Below, in pieces: positions 16,887 through 26,331 of a stretch of DNA of 64,000 bases. The translations under genes were made by a program, and so were the position numbers. The stretch comes from Legionella micdadei (GTDB lineage Bacteria; Pseudomonadota; Gammaproteobacteria; Legionellales; Legionellaceae): the NCBI RefSeq assembly GCF_000953635.1, contig NZ_LN614830.1, positions 3,116,501-3,180,500 of the forward strand, written 5' to 3'. Every line of letters starts with the position of its first letter. Within the stretch, counting starts at the first letter, position 1. A model generated the notes under the pieces. It was not told where the DNA came from and made no database searches. It worked only from the letters and a program-made list of their open reading frames with translations.

Positions 16887-16895
16887 TGCTATAAT
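16887..16895 (+). promoter_or_regulatory. Extended -10 promoter of the Cys-rich secreted protein gene
   Basis: TGC-TATAAT, an extended -10 element, lies 55 bases before the ATG at 16951. The -35 is weak, as is common with extended -10 promoters. Confidence 0.5.
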
Positions 16896-16950
16896 TTTAT
16901 CCAGAATGAATTTTTATTCAGTGATGGATAGTTCATGAAGGACTCATAAA

Positions 16951-17196
16951 ATGAAATTACTCTTTCTATTCATTATTCTCCTCTTTCCTTTTCAATTGCA
17001 AGCTTCTTGTAAATGCAACTGTGATCTTGCCGATCGAAGCTTATGTGAGCCTACCTATGATATTGAGAATCCATGTGGGGGCATTTGTCCGTCCTCAAAT
17101 CCTACCGAACCTCCTGCAAGGACAGCTTGTCCAACACAGAAAGTCTATCTTCCTGAAAAAGGAACTTCGGTTTGGATATCGGTTTGTTTTGATTAA
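16951..17196 (+). CDS. Small Cys-rich secreted protein
   Basis: 81 residues. A signal peptide (KLLFLFIILLFPFQLQA) leaves a mature part of about 63 residues with eight cysteines, starting with a CxCxC cluster (SCKCNCD) and continuing with PCGGIC. This suggests a disulfide-stabilised periplasmic or exported peptide, possibly a metal ligand or an inhibitor. No family recognised. It converges with the Cys-His-Asp protein gene, the two stops lying 13 bases apart. GGACTC near 16940 is a weak ribosome binding site. Confidence 0.65.
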   Translation: MKLLFLFIILLFPFQLQASCKCNCDLADRSLCEPTYDIENPCGGICPSSNPTEPPARTACPTQKVYLPEKGTSVWISVCFD

Positions 17197-17209
17197 TAAA
17201 TGAGACACA

Positions 17210-18331
17210 TCATGGCTTGGTATAACGCAGCGATGCCATTTCATCCATGCTTTTATCCACGCTCTTATCAATTTCTTCCATTGCCTTGCAAGAATCACGT
17301 ACGTCCTGAAAAGTTTTTTTATACAAATCCATGACTTTACCTGCTACAGATTTTTGCTCATCAGGCCGCCTTAAAATTTCTTGCGATGCTCGACTATCTT
17401 TAATTGTGAGCAGCATTTTATTATAACGATTAAGCGTTAACTCCAAGTCGTGGCGGGTTTCGTAATAGTTTTTACCAGGTTTAATCTCCTGCTCAATCGA
17501 TTGCTCAATTTTTTCATTTAACTGCTTTAATTGTTCAATTTTTTTATAAAGTACGGGTAACTTGAAGTGATTATCACCGTATTTGTTGCGTAATTCCTTG
17601 GCCACATCCTCTAATTTTTGTTGAAATTGTTGGCTGCATTTCAGTAGCGTTTCGCATTTCGTTTTAAATAACTGAGTGAATTCTTGAAAATGCTCAGGCG
17701 TATGGGCCTTGCGCATATAATGCACGTTTATGTTTTCATAAGGAGTAAATTTATGCTGTTGGGGAGAAAAATCTTCTATCCAGTTTGTACGTGTTTCTAT
17801 ATTCCCTGTAGCATAATAATTTTTTGTCCACTCTTTATAACGAGAGGCAGGATAGATTTGATTAGCCCAAGGATCAGCAATAAATGCATTTTCGCCCCAG
17901 GTATCGGGATTATTGGGGTCACTATTTTCTGTGCGGCCAATCACTAAAAGGGCATGATCACCTCCAGAAAGCCCATAAACTTCGGCATTAATCCCAAGTG
18001 GAGCATTGTCAATAACATAATCCAGAGCTACAAAAGCAAGTTCTTCACAGTTCCCTAAAGAATACTTTTTAGCGAATGCAACCTTATTGTAAAACTCCTT
18101 AACACAAGCATCATGCTCTAATCTTGACTCAGTGAAAATACTATCCTGTATATGACGCACATCTTGTACGGCATGAAATAATGCCTTCTTTTTTTCGTCA
18201 GAATACTCATTATTGGCCAATTGGGTATATCCTTCCCTAATAAACTGGCGAGCATACAAGACGGCCTGTCGGGCAACATATTCATTCCAGGCAAATACTT
18301 CGGGTGAATATTTGGAGTCTTCTGCAGGCAT
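17210..18331 (-). CDS. Candidate effector with papain/transglutaminase-like Cys-His-Asp triad
   Basis: 373 residues with no signal peptide or membrane segment. The first half looks enzymatic: Cys95 in SLGNCEELAF starts a helix, His126 lies in SGGDHALLVIGR and Asp153 in AFIADPWANQIYP. This order and spacing are typical of papain/transglutaminase-fold hydrolases, including the YopT/AvrPphB-type proteases of secreted effectors. From about residue 205 the protein is helical and charged (coiled coil, repeated LKQLNEKIEQSIEQEIK-like stretches). Substrate unknown. A host-directed protease, amidase or deamidase is the best guess. A TATAAT on the minus strand at 18382-18377 could be its -10. Confidence 0.7.
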   Translation of the reverse strand: MPAEDSKYSPEVFAWNEYVARQAVLYARQFIREGYTQLANNEYSDEKKKALFHAVQDVRHIQDSIFTESRLEHDACVKEFYNKVAFAKKYSLGNCEELAFVALDYVIDNAPLGINAEVYGLSGGDHALLVIGRTENSDPNNPDTWGENAFIADPWANQIYPASRYKEWTKNYYATGNIETRTNWIEDFSPQQHKFTPYENINVHYMRKAHTPEHFQEFTQLFKTKCETLLKCSQQFQQKLEDVAKELRNKYGDNHFKLPVLYKKIEQLKQLNEKIEQSIEQEIKPGKNYYETRHDLELTLNRYNKMLLTIKDSRASQEILRRPDEQKSVAGKVMDLYKKTFQDVRDSCKAMEEIDKSVDKSMDEMASLRYTKP

Positions 18332-18467
18332 AAATTGCTCAAATTTAATGCAAAGAAAAGCAATACATTTTAATCAATTATAGATCAATATGGTTTTTAC
18401 CTGAGCTTTAATGGCCAACAGAAAAGTTGTTCGTAATAATCCTTAACGGTATTCCTTATTTTGGCTG

Positions 18468-18476
18468 TGCTATACT
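18468..18476 (+). promoter_or_regulatory. Extended -10 promoter of fumC
   Basis: TGC-TATACT lies 31 bases before the fumC start at 18508. There is no matching -35. Confidence 0.45.
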
Positions 18477-18507
18477 TCCAACAATCTGCGCAAAGAGAGC
18501 AAAGGAT

Positions 18508-19905
18508 ATGTCAACCTCATTCCGCACTGAAAAAGACAGTTTGGGTGAAGTCCAAGTACCTAACGACAAATTATGGGGCGCACAAACCCAGCGTTCTTTA
18601 CTTCATTTCAGTATCGGTGATGATCTTATTCCTAAGGAAATGGTTACTGCCTACGCTATTTTGAAAAAAGCAGCAGCCCTTGCCAACCATGAAGACGGAC
18701 GCTTATCCCAAGAGAAAAGTGAATTAATCGTAAAGGTTTGCGACGAAATTCTTTCCGGGAAGCATCATGACATGTTTCCATTGCATGTGTGGATGACCGG
18801 TAGTGGTACACAATTTAACATGAATATGAATGAGGTGATTGCTAACCGGTGTTCCCAATTATCTGGATTTCCTCTGGGAAGTAAAAAACCCGTTCACCCT
18901 AATGATGACGTGAATATGTCACAATCGTCTAACGACTCTTTCCCCTCCGCCATGTATATGGCAACCGCAATCGGCGTGACCCATCAATTGTCCCCTGCAA
19001 TCAGTCAATTACGGGATAGCCTTAATACAAAAAGTAAAGCGTGGATGGATGTGGTTAAAATTGGCCGCACTCATTTGCAAGATGCGACACCGTTGACGGT
19101 TGGCCAGGAATTTTCTGGATACGTTGGTATGTTGGATGACGATTTAATTCGAATTAACGATGCATTGAAAAGCGTCTATTGCTTAGCCTTAGGCGGGACA
19201 GCTGTAGGCACAGGGATCAACGCAGCCGCTGGTTTTGCCCAAGCCGTAGCTAAGCAGATTGCCAAATTAACGCAATTACCTTTTGTCTCTGCACCTAATA
19301 AATTTACTGTACAAGGTTCGCATGATGCGTTGGTGCAATTATCTGGAACCTTAAAAACCTTAGCAGTCTCCCTCTACAAAATAGCTAATGACATTCGTTT
19401 ACTGTCTTGCGGCCCAAGGGCAGGCTTTTATGAACTTCTTATTCCGGCAAACGAACCCGGCTCTTCCATCATGCCTGGCAAAGTAAATCCCACCCAATGT
19501 GAAGCCATGACGATGGCTGCGGTACAAGTCATGGCCAATGACATGGCCGTCACATTTGGCGGAGCGGGAGGGTATTTGGAAATGAATGTCTATAAGCCGC
19601 TGATGATCTTTAATATTATGAAATCAATTCGTATTCTCACAGACACGATGAACAATTTTCGTGAATTTTTAGTAGAAGGCATGCAACTTAATGAAAAGAA
19701 AATTGCCAGTTATGTCGAACGCTCACTGATGCTAGTCACCGCCTTATCACCGGTCATTGGCTATGATAAAGCATCCCAAATAGCCCATTATGCTTTAGAT
19801 CATGATCTTTCATTAAAAGAAGCGGCTTTAAAACTCAACTTTATTAGCAGTGAAGAATTTGACAAAGCCATGGATCCTAAAAAAATGATTCATCCCTTAA
19901 GATAG
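18508..19905 (+). CDS. fumC: Class II fumarate hydratase
   Basis: 465 residues. It interconverts fumarate and malate in the TCA cycle; the class II enzyme is iron-free and oxygen-stable. The fumarase/aspartase superfamily signature [15 protein letters not shown] is intact, as are [14 protein letters not shown] and the active-site [16 protein letters not shown] block. The start at 18508 has AAAGGA upstream; the open frame extends to 18427 but the extra residues do not fit the family. The C-terminus converges on the glutamate dehydrogenase gene, with only 9 bases between the stops. Confidence 0.95.
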   Translation: MSTSFRTEKDSLGEVQVPNDKLWGAQTQRSLLHFSIGDDLIPKEMVTAYAILKKAAALANHEDGRLSQEKSELIVKVCDEILSGKHHDMFPLHVWMTGSGTQFNMNMNEVIANRCSQLSGFPLGSKKPVHPNDDVNMSQSSNDSFPSAMYMATAIGVTHQLSPAISQLRDSLNTKSKAWMDVVKIGRTHLQDATPLTVGQEFSGYVGMLDDDLIRINDALKSVYCLALGGTAVGTGINAAAGFAQAVAKQIAKLTQLPFVSAPNKFTVQGSHDALVQLSGTLKTLAVSLYKIANDIRLLSCGPRAGFYELLIPANEPGSSIMPGKVNPTQCEAMTMAAVQVMANDMAVTFGGAGGYLEMNVYKPLMIFNIMKSIRILTDTMNNFREFLVEGMQLNEKKIASYVERSLMLVTALSPVIGYDKASQIAHYALDHDLSLKEAALKLNFISSEEFDKAMDPKKMIHPLR

Positions 19906-19914
19906 CTTTTATCT

Positions 19915-22900
19915 TTATAAGGCCTCTATCAAATCAGCAGGTTTTACTCCTACCAAAGTAACTAGCTCCCTCATTGCAATGAAAAACATAGAATAATCGA
20001 CACTGCCACTACTATGGAGTTGCTCTAAAAGATTATTCCAGCGCTTCAATGCCCTTTGATTACGATTGATCCATTCCTGAATAAGTTTCTGAACGTCTTT
20101 TTCTTTTGAACCAGTTTTCAAAATAGCTACAGTAAGCGCCCGCTGTGAAAAATCCAATTGATCACGAATAGTCAACCGAGATAAAGAATTCCAATGCCCT
20201 TCACGGGTATCGCGGGAAAGTTGATCACGGAACCACAGCAGACTGAATTGTTCCCCTACCGCAAAATACACTTCGGCTGTCCTGATTAAATCAAATTTAT
20301 TTTGCGTTGCAACTTCAATGATATTAAGTCCAGAGTAGATTGCCCGATAAGTCGCAATTCGCCTGGCTGTTTCTTCAGGAAGTCCTGATGCCGTAAATTG
20401 CTGGGTCAGGGACTCAAGATATTGTTTTGTAACTCCACCCATTAGGATCGGTGTCACTTTTTCAAGGACCTTGATCTGTTTAGAGAAATAATTAATCAAT
20501 GTACTTAGGTCTTCTTGAATGTATTTACTGTTTAAGAACCATCGCGTAGCCAAATTAAGAAAATTGCGAATATTGAAGAGCATGTTGTATTGCTCATTCA
20601 TATGGATTTTAAAATCCAAGGACAGAACAAGATTTTGGACCTCATGCGTTGCAAAAACACGCGACGCAATCACATAAGCACGGACAATTTCATCCACTGT
20701 TGCACTGTTTTCCATTTGCAATCGGTAAACAAAAGTGATCCCCATTTCATTGACAACCTGATTACTCAATTGAGTTGCAATAATTTCTCGATATAACCGA
20801 TGCTCACTCATCTCCGATTTATATTTTTTCACAATGGTTTGAGGGAAGGCCGTTTCAGCAATTTGCTTTAAAACAGGATCTTCTGGTAATTTGGAATTTA
20901 AGATTTCATTTTTAATATAGATTTTAGTATAAGCCACTAAAACAGCTAATTCAGGACGTGTTAATCCTTCACCGACCGATTTACGCTCAATCAATTTTTT
21001 ATCATCGGGTAAAAACTCAACTTTTCGATCTAAAACACCTAAGGCTTCTAATTTTTTAATATAGTTGGTATGCAAGCTAATATTATTCTTTGCCCGATGG
21101 GCTGAATAACTCATTAGCACAGCTTGTTCATAGTTATCCTGTAAAACAAGTTCAGCAACTTCATCAGTAACATCCGCGAGTAATTTATCACGTCTTTTTT
21201 CGGATAATTTTCCAGCATGAACTTGAGGTTCTAACAAGATTTTTAAATTAACCTCATGATCCGAGCAATCAACACCCGCTGAATTATCGATGAAATCGGT
21301 ATTTATGAGCCCCCCTGTTAACGCGTATTCAACCCGTCCCAATTGCGTGAAACCTAAATTGCCCCCCTCCCCTACGACTTTACAACGCAAATCTTCTCCA
21401 TTTACTCGACAATAGTCATTACTGCGATCCCCCACTTCAACATGGCTTTCAGTACTGGCCTTAACATATGTCCCTATCCCGCCATTAAATAAAAGCTGGA
21501 CTGGCGCCCTAAGAATCGCGCAGATTAGTTCATTGGGGGTAAGTGCACTTGCTTCTATATCGAGCGCTTTCTTGATACGCGCATTGATTGGGATTGATTT
21601 TAATTGGCGGCTAAAAACACCCCCTCCCTGAGAAATTAATTTCTCATTGTAATCAGCCCATGAGGAATGAGGTAAATTAAAAAGCCGTACTCGTTCATAG
21701 TAAGAAGTTTCAGGGTTAGGATCGGGATCGATAAAAATATGGCGATGATCAAAAGCAGCAATTAACTTTATATGCGTTGAGTACATCATGGCGTTGCCAA
21801 AAACATCACCACTCATATCGCCAATACCAACAACGGTGATATCCGTATTCATTGGATTAATATCTAGCTCGCGGAAATGGCGTTTCACTGACTCCCAAGC
21901 GCCACGTGCGGTAATACCGATTTTTTTGTGGTCATACCCCCTGATACCTCCAGAAGCAAACGCGTCGCCTAGCCAGAAATCATAACTTTTCGCAATTTCA
22001 TTGGCGATATCAGAAAATGTAGCGGTGCCTTTATCCGCTGCAACAACTAAATAAGGATCAAAATCGTCATAACAAACAACGTTTTTAGGACGAACAAACT
22101 CATTTTCTTTAATGTTATCTGTTAAATCCAATAATCCCGAAATGAATAATTTATAACATCGAATCACTTCTGCCTGTAATGTCTCGCGACTAGGCTGAAT
22201 GAGGTGTTTTTTAAGTACAAATCCGCCTTTTGCCCCTGATGGCACGATGACCGCATTTTTTACTTTTTGTGCTTTCATTAAGCCCAAAACTTCCGTACGG
22301 TAATCTTCGGGGCGCTCAGACCAACGAATACCACCACGTGCAACTTTAGTGTTGCGTAAATGAATTCCTTCAAACTCAGGTGAATAGACAAAAATTTCAT
22401 ATAAAGGAGTGGGTAATGGCAACCCCGGTATAATTCGCGAATTGAGTTTTAAAGATAAATATTTTTTAGACTCTTTATCTGGCGTTGGCTGATAATAATT
22501 AGTGCGTAAGGTTGCTTTAATTAATACCAAAATTTGTCGAATAATCAGATCTTCATCCAAGCTGGGGACCGATTCAAGCATTTGCAAAATCTCTTGCTCG
22601 ATTTTTTCGCTTGGATTCCTATTTTTTTTATGTGGATTATGCATTCCCTTGAACAATTCAACCAGCAGACGGGTAATATCTGAATTGTTGACAAGGGTTT
22701 TTTCAATGTACGCTTGGCTATAACGAAAACGAATTTGATGCAAGTATTTGGCGTAAGCACGTAAAATCATTACTTCGTGCCAAGCAAGCGTTGCCCCGAT
22801 AACAAGCTTATTAAACCCATCATTTTCTGCTAAACCAAAATAAATGTTGGTAAGCGCTTCTTTAAGCAAATCGGAAATTTTCTCAATTTCTATCGATTTT

Positions 22901-23289
22901 TTTGCATACATCACCGCAAGGTCGCAAATCCAGATTGATTGCTTTCGGCCGAGCGTCAGCGTATGTGTGCTTTCGTTGTAAGTGCATAGGCCTAAATTTT
23001 CTAGCATGGGCAATATATTCGAAAGCGGCTTGGGTTTTTCCCATAGATACAACCGGACATGCAAAGGGTATTCTTGCTCTGGTGTAAAATAAAAATAAAC
23101 TCCGAGCGGGTCTGCTGCAGAGAGCTTTTCGATGTACGCAAGATCGTTAGCAGCAATTTCTGCGGAGCATTCATCCATATAACTATGGGGAAAGGTATTG
23201 GCGTATTTTTTTGTTAGTGCGCTTGCTTTTTTGTCGCCATAATTTTTGATAAGTTCTTTTTGTAGCTTTTCTTTCCATATTGTCGCCAT
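19915..23289 (-). CDS. NAD-dependent glutamate dehydrogenase, short form of the GDH180 family
   Basis: 1124 residues. It deaminates glutamate to 2-oxoglutarate, feeding amino-acid carbon into the TCA cycle, the main carbon route in Legionella. Catalytic region: VARGGIRWSERPEDYRTE and NAVIVPSGAKGGFVLKK. Also GDMSGDVFGNAMM and GGIGTYVKAS. The large bacterial enzyme has about 1600 residues. Here the frame begins where the usual N-terminal third (ACT-like regulatory region) would end, and only 124 bases separate it from the divergent lldD-like gene, so that region is absent. It has GGGAAGG before its ATG, so it looks like a genuine short form rather than a broken gene. Confidence 0.9.
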   Translation of the reverse strand: MATIWKEKLQKELIKNYGDKKASALTKKYANTFPHSYMDECSAEIAANDLAYIEKLSAADPLGVYFYFTPEQEYPLHVRLYLWEKPKPLSNILPMLENLGLCTYNESTHTLTLGRKQSIWICDLAVMYAKKSIEIEKISDLLKEALTNIYFGLAENDGFNKLVIGATLAWHEVMILRAYAKYLHQIRFRYSQAYIEKTLVNNSDITRLLVELFKGMHNPHKKNRNPSEKIEQEILQMLESVPSLDEDLIIRQILVLIKATLRTNYYQPTPDKESKKYLSLKLNSRIIPGLPLPTPLYEIFVYSPEFEGIHLRNTKVARGGIRWSERPEDYRTEVLGLMKAQKVKNAVIVPSGAKGGFVLKKHLIQPSRETLQAEVIRCYKLFISGLLDLTDNIKENEFVRPKNVVCYDDFDPYLVVAADKGTATFSDIANEIAKSYDFWLGDAFASGGIRGYDHKKIGITARGAWESVKRHFRELDINPMNTDITVVGIGDMSGDVFGNAMMYSTHIKLIAAFDHRHIFIDPDPNPETSYYERVRLFNLPHSSWADYNEKLISQGGGVFSRQLKSIPINARIKKALDIEASALTPNELICAILRAPVQLLFNGGIGTYVKASTESHVEVGDRSNDYCRVNGEDLRCKVVGEGGNLGFTQLGRVEYALTGGLINTDFIDNSAGVDCSDHEVNLKILLEPQVHAGKLSEKRRDKLLADVTDEVAELVLQDNYEQAVLMSYSAHRAKNNISLHTNYIKKLEALGVLDRKVEFLPDDKKLIERKSVGEGLTRPELAVLVAYTKIYIKNEILNSKLPEDPVLKQIAETAFPQTIVKKYKSEMSEHRLYREIIATQLSNQVVNEMGITFVYRLQMENSATVDEIVRAYVIASRVFATHEVQNLVLSLDFKIHMNEQYNMLFNIRNFLNLATRWFLNSKYIQEDLSTLINYFSKQIKVLEKVTPILMGGVTKQYLESLTQQFTASGLPEETARRIATYRAIYSGLNIIEVATQNKFDLIRTAEVYFAVGEQFSLLWFRDQLSRDTREGHWNSLSRLTIRDQLDFSQRALTVAILKTGSKEKDVQKLIQEWINRNQRALKRWNNLLEQLHSSGSVDYSMFFIAMRELVTLVGVKPADLIEAL

Positions 23290-23413
23290 AATTTACCTTC
23301 CCTTCACCCAGTCGCTAATCAACTAGCAGCGTTGCTGAAACTTCTAACCCTCTGATACTATACATTAATACTATTGATGTAAATAATTGGCCAATCCTTA
23401 GAGAACAACCTCC

Positions 23414-24544
23414 ATGATTATTTCATCTCCTCTTGATTATCGCGAAGCTGCAAAACGGAAGCTGCCCCGCTTTTTATTCGATTATATTGATGGCGGCTCT
23501 TATTCTGAGTGCACATTAAGAGCAAACCTTGCTGATCTCGAAAAAATAACATTGCGTCAGCGCGTTTTAAAAAAAATAGATCATTTAAATTTAGAAACCG
23601 AATTGTTTGGACAAAAACTGGCAATGCCCATCGCCCTAGCGCCAGTCGGTATAACAGGCATGTACGCCCGACGAGGAGAGGTTCAAGCAGCGAAAGCTGC
23701 CGCTAAATACGGAATACCTTTCACTTTATCCACGCTTTCAATTTGTCCTCTCGAAGAGGTTGCCGCACAAAGCCCACAACCTATTTGGTTCCAGCTATAC
23801 GTACTTAAAGATCGCGGCTTTTTAAAAAATATGCTTGAGAGAGCACAAGCTGCAGGCATCAAGACCTTAGTATTCACCGCTGATATGCCTGTCCCTGGGG
23901 CGCGCTATCGTGATGCTCATTCAGGTATGACTGGGCGCTTTTCAGGGGCAAGGCGCTTATTGCAAACCATAACGAAACCCTCATGGGCTTTTGATGTAGG
24001 AATCATGGGTCGACCGCATGCTTTGGGCAATGTTTCCAAATACCTTGGTAAGCCTATGGGGTTAGCTAATTACATCGACTGGTTAACGAAGAACTTTGAT
24101 CCTACGATCAGCTGGAAGGATCTCGAATGGATACGTGATTTTTGGCAAGGTCCCATGATAATTAAAGGGATATTAGATCCCCAAGATGCGAAAGACGCAA
24201 TCCAATTTGGCGCATCCGGAATTGTTGTCTCTAATCATGGGGGCCGCCAACTGGATGGCGTTATGTCGACTGCTAAAGCCTTGCCTTTGATTGCTGATGC
24301 GGTTGGGGATACCCTCCCCATTCTTATTGATTCGGGCATTCGTTCAGGCCTTGATGTTGTCCGCATGCTCGCTCTCGGAGCAAAGATCGTTTTGATCGGG
24401 CGTGCCGCTGCTTATGCATTAGCCACAGCAGGCCAGGCTGGCATTGAAAACTTGTTGGATATTTTTGCCAAAGAAATGCACATTACTATGACATTAGCCG
24501 GTGTTTCTTCAGTGGCACAAATCAATAAATCGATTCTTATTTAA
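23414..24544 (+). CDS. lldD: FMN-dependent alpha-hydroxy-acid dehydrogenase (L-lactate dehydrogenase type)
   Basis: 376 residues of the FMN-dependent lactate/glycolate oxidase family. Signatures: [13 protein letters not shown] near the N-terminus, [13 protein letters not shown], the active-site [10 protein letters not shown] with its catalytic His, and a C-terminal phosphate site ([17 protein letters not shown]). E. coli LldD is slightly longer (396). The membrane-associated enzyme would oxidise L-lactate to pyruvate and pass electrons to quinone. It is divergent from the glutamate dehydrogenase gene. The substrate could also be another 2-hydroxy acid. Confidence 0.85.
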   Translation: MIISSPLDYREAAKRKLPRFLFDYIDGGSYSECTLRANLADLEKITLRQRVLKKIDHLNLETELFGQKLAMPIALAPVGITGMYARRGEVQAAKAAAKYGIPFTLSTLSICPLEEVAAQSPQPIWFQLYVLKDRGFLKNMLERAQAAGIKTLVFTADMPVPGARYRDAHSGMTGRFSGARRLLQTITKPSWAFDVGIMGRPHALGNVSKYLGKPMGLANYIDWLTKNFDPTISWKDLEWIRDFWQGPMIIKGILDPQDAKDAIQFGASGIVVSNHGGRQLDGVMSTAKALPLIADAVGDTLPILIDSGIRSGLDVVRMLALGAKIVLIGRAAAYALATAGQAGIENLLDIFAKEMHITMTLAGVSSVAQINKSILI

Positions 24545-24633
24545 AATTAATCCTTTAAGTATTGACACTATCAATTAACTTATTGAAAAATCTTTTGACC
24601 CTGTTCAATCACTGCTTTTTTTAAGGAGAAAAA

Positions 24634-25260
24634 ATGAACGATGACCAAACAGTCTCTGAAAAAGTGTGTGCTTCGTCCCCCTTCCACCGTATTAGTTGGG
24701 CCGCAATATTTGCCGGCGCATTTGTCGGCATTGGGCTTGGCTTTTTGCTGCGATTATTAGGGGTGGCTATTGGATTAAGTGCTTATTCCTCTTCTCCGAG
24801 TGGGATAATAGTCATAGCTATCGGCGGTTTAATCGGTCTCTTAATTGGCTCTATTATTTCAATGGGCGCTGCTGGTTTTGTTGCGGGTTATTTGGGGCGT
24901 TCTACTTGTCCTCATCATCGCATGGGAATTATCTACGGCTTTACCACATGGAGTGTTGTGTTATTATTTACAGCGCTTATTGCCATTCCTGAAGCTCACT
25001 ATATTAACCTTTATAAAAGTTCCTTAGTCCAAAATACAAAAGTAGTTGCCACAAAATCACAAACTGAAACAGCATCGCCTGGCAATGCTACAACGCAGCC
25101 AGCAGCTAACCCATCGATGCCAGCCAATCAAGCTGTTGCCGTTACACCAATGGAAGTTAGTTCAATGGCTTGGATTGTGTTTATTCTATTCTTTATAGGA
25201 GCACTTTCGGCTTGTATTGGTGCTTGTTGGGCATTATGCCAATGTAAAAAAACTGAGTGA
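24634..25260 (+). CDS. Polytopic inner-membrane protein, unknown function
   Basis: 208 residues with about four membrane segments (residues 24-47, 55-80, 100-120 and 178-200), rich in Gly and Ala (IGGLIGLLIGSIISMGAAGF). The start SWAAIFAGAFVGIGLGFLL is a common pattern in uncharacterised bacterial membrane proteins. A Pro/Ala/Thr-rich loop of about 45 residues separates helices three and four. The C-terminus is CQCKKTE. GGAG precedes the ATG. It is followed by an intrinsic terminator, so it is probably monocistronic. Confidence 0.7.
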   Translation: MNDDQTVSEKVCASSPFHRISWAAIFAGAFVGIGLGFLLRLLGVAIGLSAYSSSPSGIIVIAIGGLIGLLIGSIISMGAAGFVAGYLGRSTCPHHRMGIIYGFTTWSVVLLFTALIAIPEAHYINLYKSSLVQNTKVVATKSQTETASPGNATTQPAANPSMPANQAVAVTPMEVSSMAWIVFILFFIGALSACIGACWALCQCKKTE

Positions 25261-25356
25261 GGCCCTCCATCAAATAGATTGGTTAATATTAGATTTGCCA
25301 CAAGTTGAAAGAAGATATGGCTGTTACCGACAGTGCAGATCTGTTACTAAGCCATT

Positions 25357-25399
25357 AAGGAGCAGATTTTAAATTTCCTTTAGGATCTGTTCCTTTTTT
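25357..25399 (+). terminator. Intrinsic terminator
   Basis: AAGGAGCAGAT (25357-25367) pairs with ATCTGTTCCTT (25385-25395), one G-T pair in 11; the T-run 25394-25399 follows and overlaps the stem base. It ends the gene at 24634-25260 just before the convergent gene. Confidence 0.75.
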
Positions 25400-25407
25400 C
25401 CAGTCCA

Positions 25408-26172
25408 TTAATCAAATCGCCAATTTAGTCCAATTTTAAATTGCTCCAGAATTGGATGCTTAGCAACACGGAAGGTTGCGTAAGAATGATTGTTGGAATC
25501 TTTTCCGTTGGAATTAAAAGGGTAACTTTGCAAACGATTCCAATCCCATTCGACTCGGCCTCGAAGTCCTTTGATTAATTTCAACTCCATACCTGCACCT
25601 AGCTGAACCCCTTCTTTCTTCTTATTGGTAGAAAATCGGCCATTAAATGAGCCAACCGATCCACTCTGTTCGATACTTCCACCCAAATTGATTTCACTCA
25701 CTATCCATCCTATTCGAGCGAATACAACAGTTGAAATTACAGATAATCCGGGTCGAAGGACTATTCCGGACTGCCATTTTTGTTTAAATTTTCCGTTCAG
25801 TGAGCGATTATATAGGCCATTTGTATCCAAAAAATAAATATTACCGGAATTAGCGCTGCGATCATAAAATCCTTCAACTCCAAAATAAAAATGCTGAAAG
25901 AAAAAATCTTCGTATCCGAAATAAACTTCGCCTCCTACTCCTGAGCCATTCCATGCAAAATGGTCAAAATCGATAAAATTAATTGCGGGACTAACCTCAT
26001 TCCTTTTGAAATTATAATTCGCTGTATCTTTTATCACTGATAGACCCAAGTAAATGTGCTTGAGAAGACGGCCTTTTATCAACGCAGGTTCACTACTGAT
26101 TGCTAAAAAGGAAGCTAAACTTAAGAAGAAAAAAGCAAAGACAACTTTAAGGGGAATATACTTGAAAAACAT
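25408..26172 (-). CDS. Outer-membrane beta-barrel protein
   Basis: 254 residues. An N-terminal hydrophobic signal (VVFAFFFLSLASFLA) is followed by alternating amphipathic strands with many aromatic and Gly residues (GGEVYFGYEDFFFQHFYFG, RVEWDWNRLQSY). It ends in WRFD, with Phe next to last, close to the usual barrel-end signal. Size and pattern suggest an eight-stranded OmpA/OmpW-like barrel. Role unknown; surface-exposed proteins of this class are often adhesins or small porins. The gene stands alone between convergent and co-directional neighbours. Confidence 0.7.
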   Translation of the reverse strand: MFFKYIPLKVVFAFFFLSLASFLAISSEPALIKGRLLKHIYLGLSVIKDTANYNFKRNEVSPAINFIDFDHFAWNGSGVGGEVYFGYEDFFFQHFYFGVEGFYDRSANSGNIYFLDTNGLYNRSLNGKFKQKWQSGIVLRPGLSVISTVVFARIGWIVSEINLGGSIEQSGSVGSFNGRFSTNKKKEGVQLGAGMELKLIKGLRGRVEWDWNRLQSYPFNSNGKDSNNHSYATFRVAKHPILEQFKIGLNWRFD

Positions 26173-26331
26173 GGCAATCCTTTGTCAATTAAGCCTCAAA
26201 TCAAAAGCGGCAAGAAAGGATTTTATTCTAATTTTTAAAAAGCTACTAAAGCAAGCGAAAAATGGAATGAATCAAGATCCCTAACCCTATTGGAAATAGA
26301 TAGTTGCGAACAGGCCTTGAAAACCAATATC

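Noticed and set aside
26054-26284. A plus-strand 76-codon frame opposite the start of the beta-barrel gene
   Set aside because: It mostly mirrors the signal-peptide region of the gene at 25408-26172 and is Lys-rich by reading antisense poly-Phe codons.
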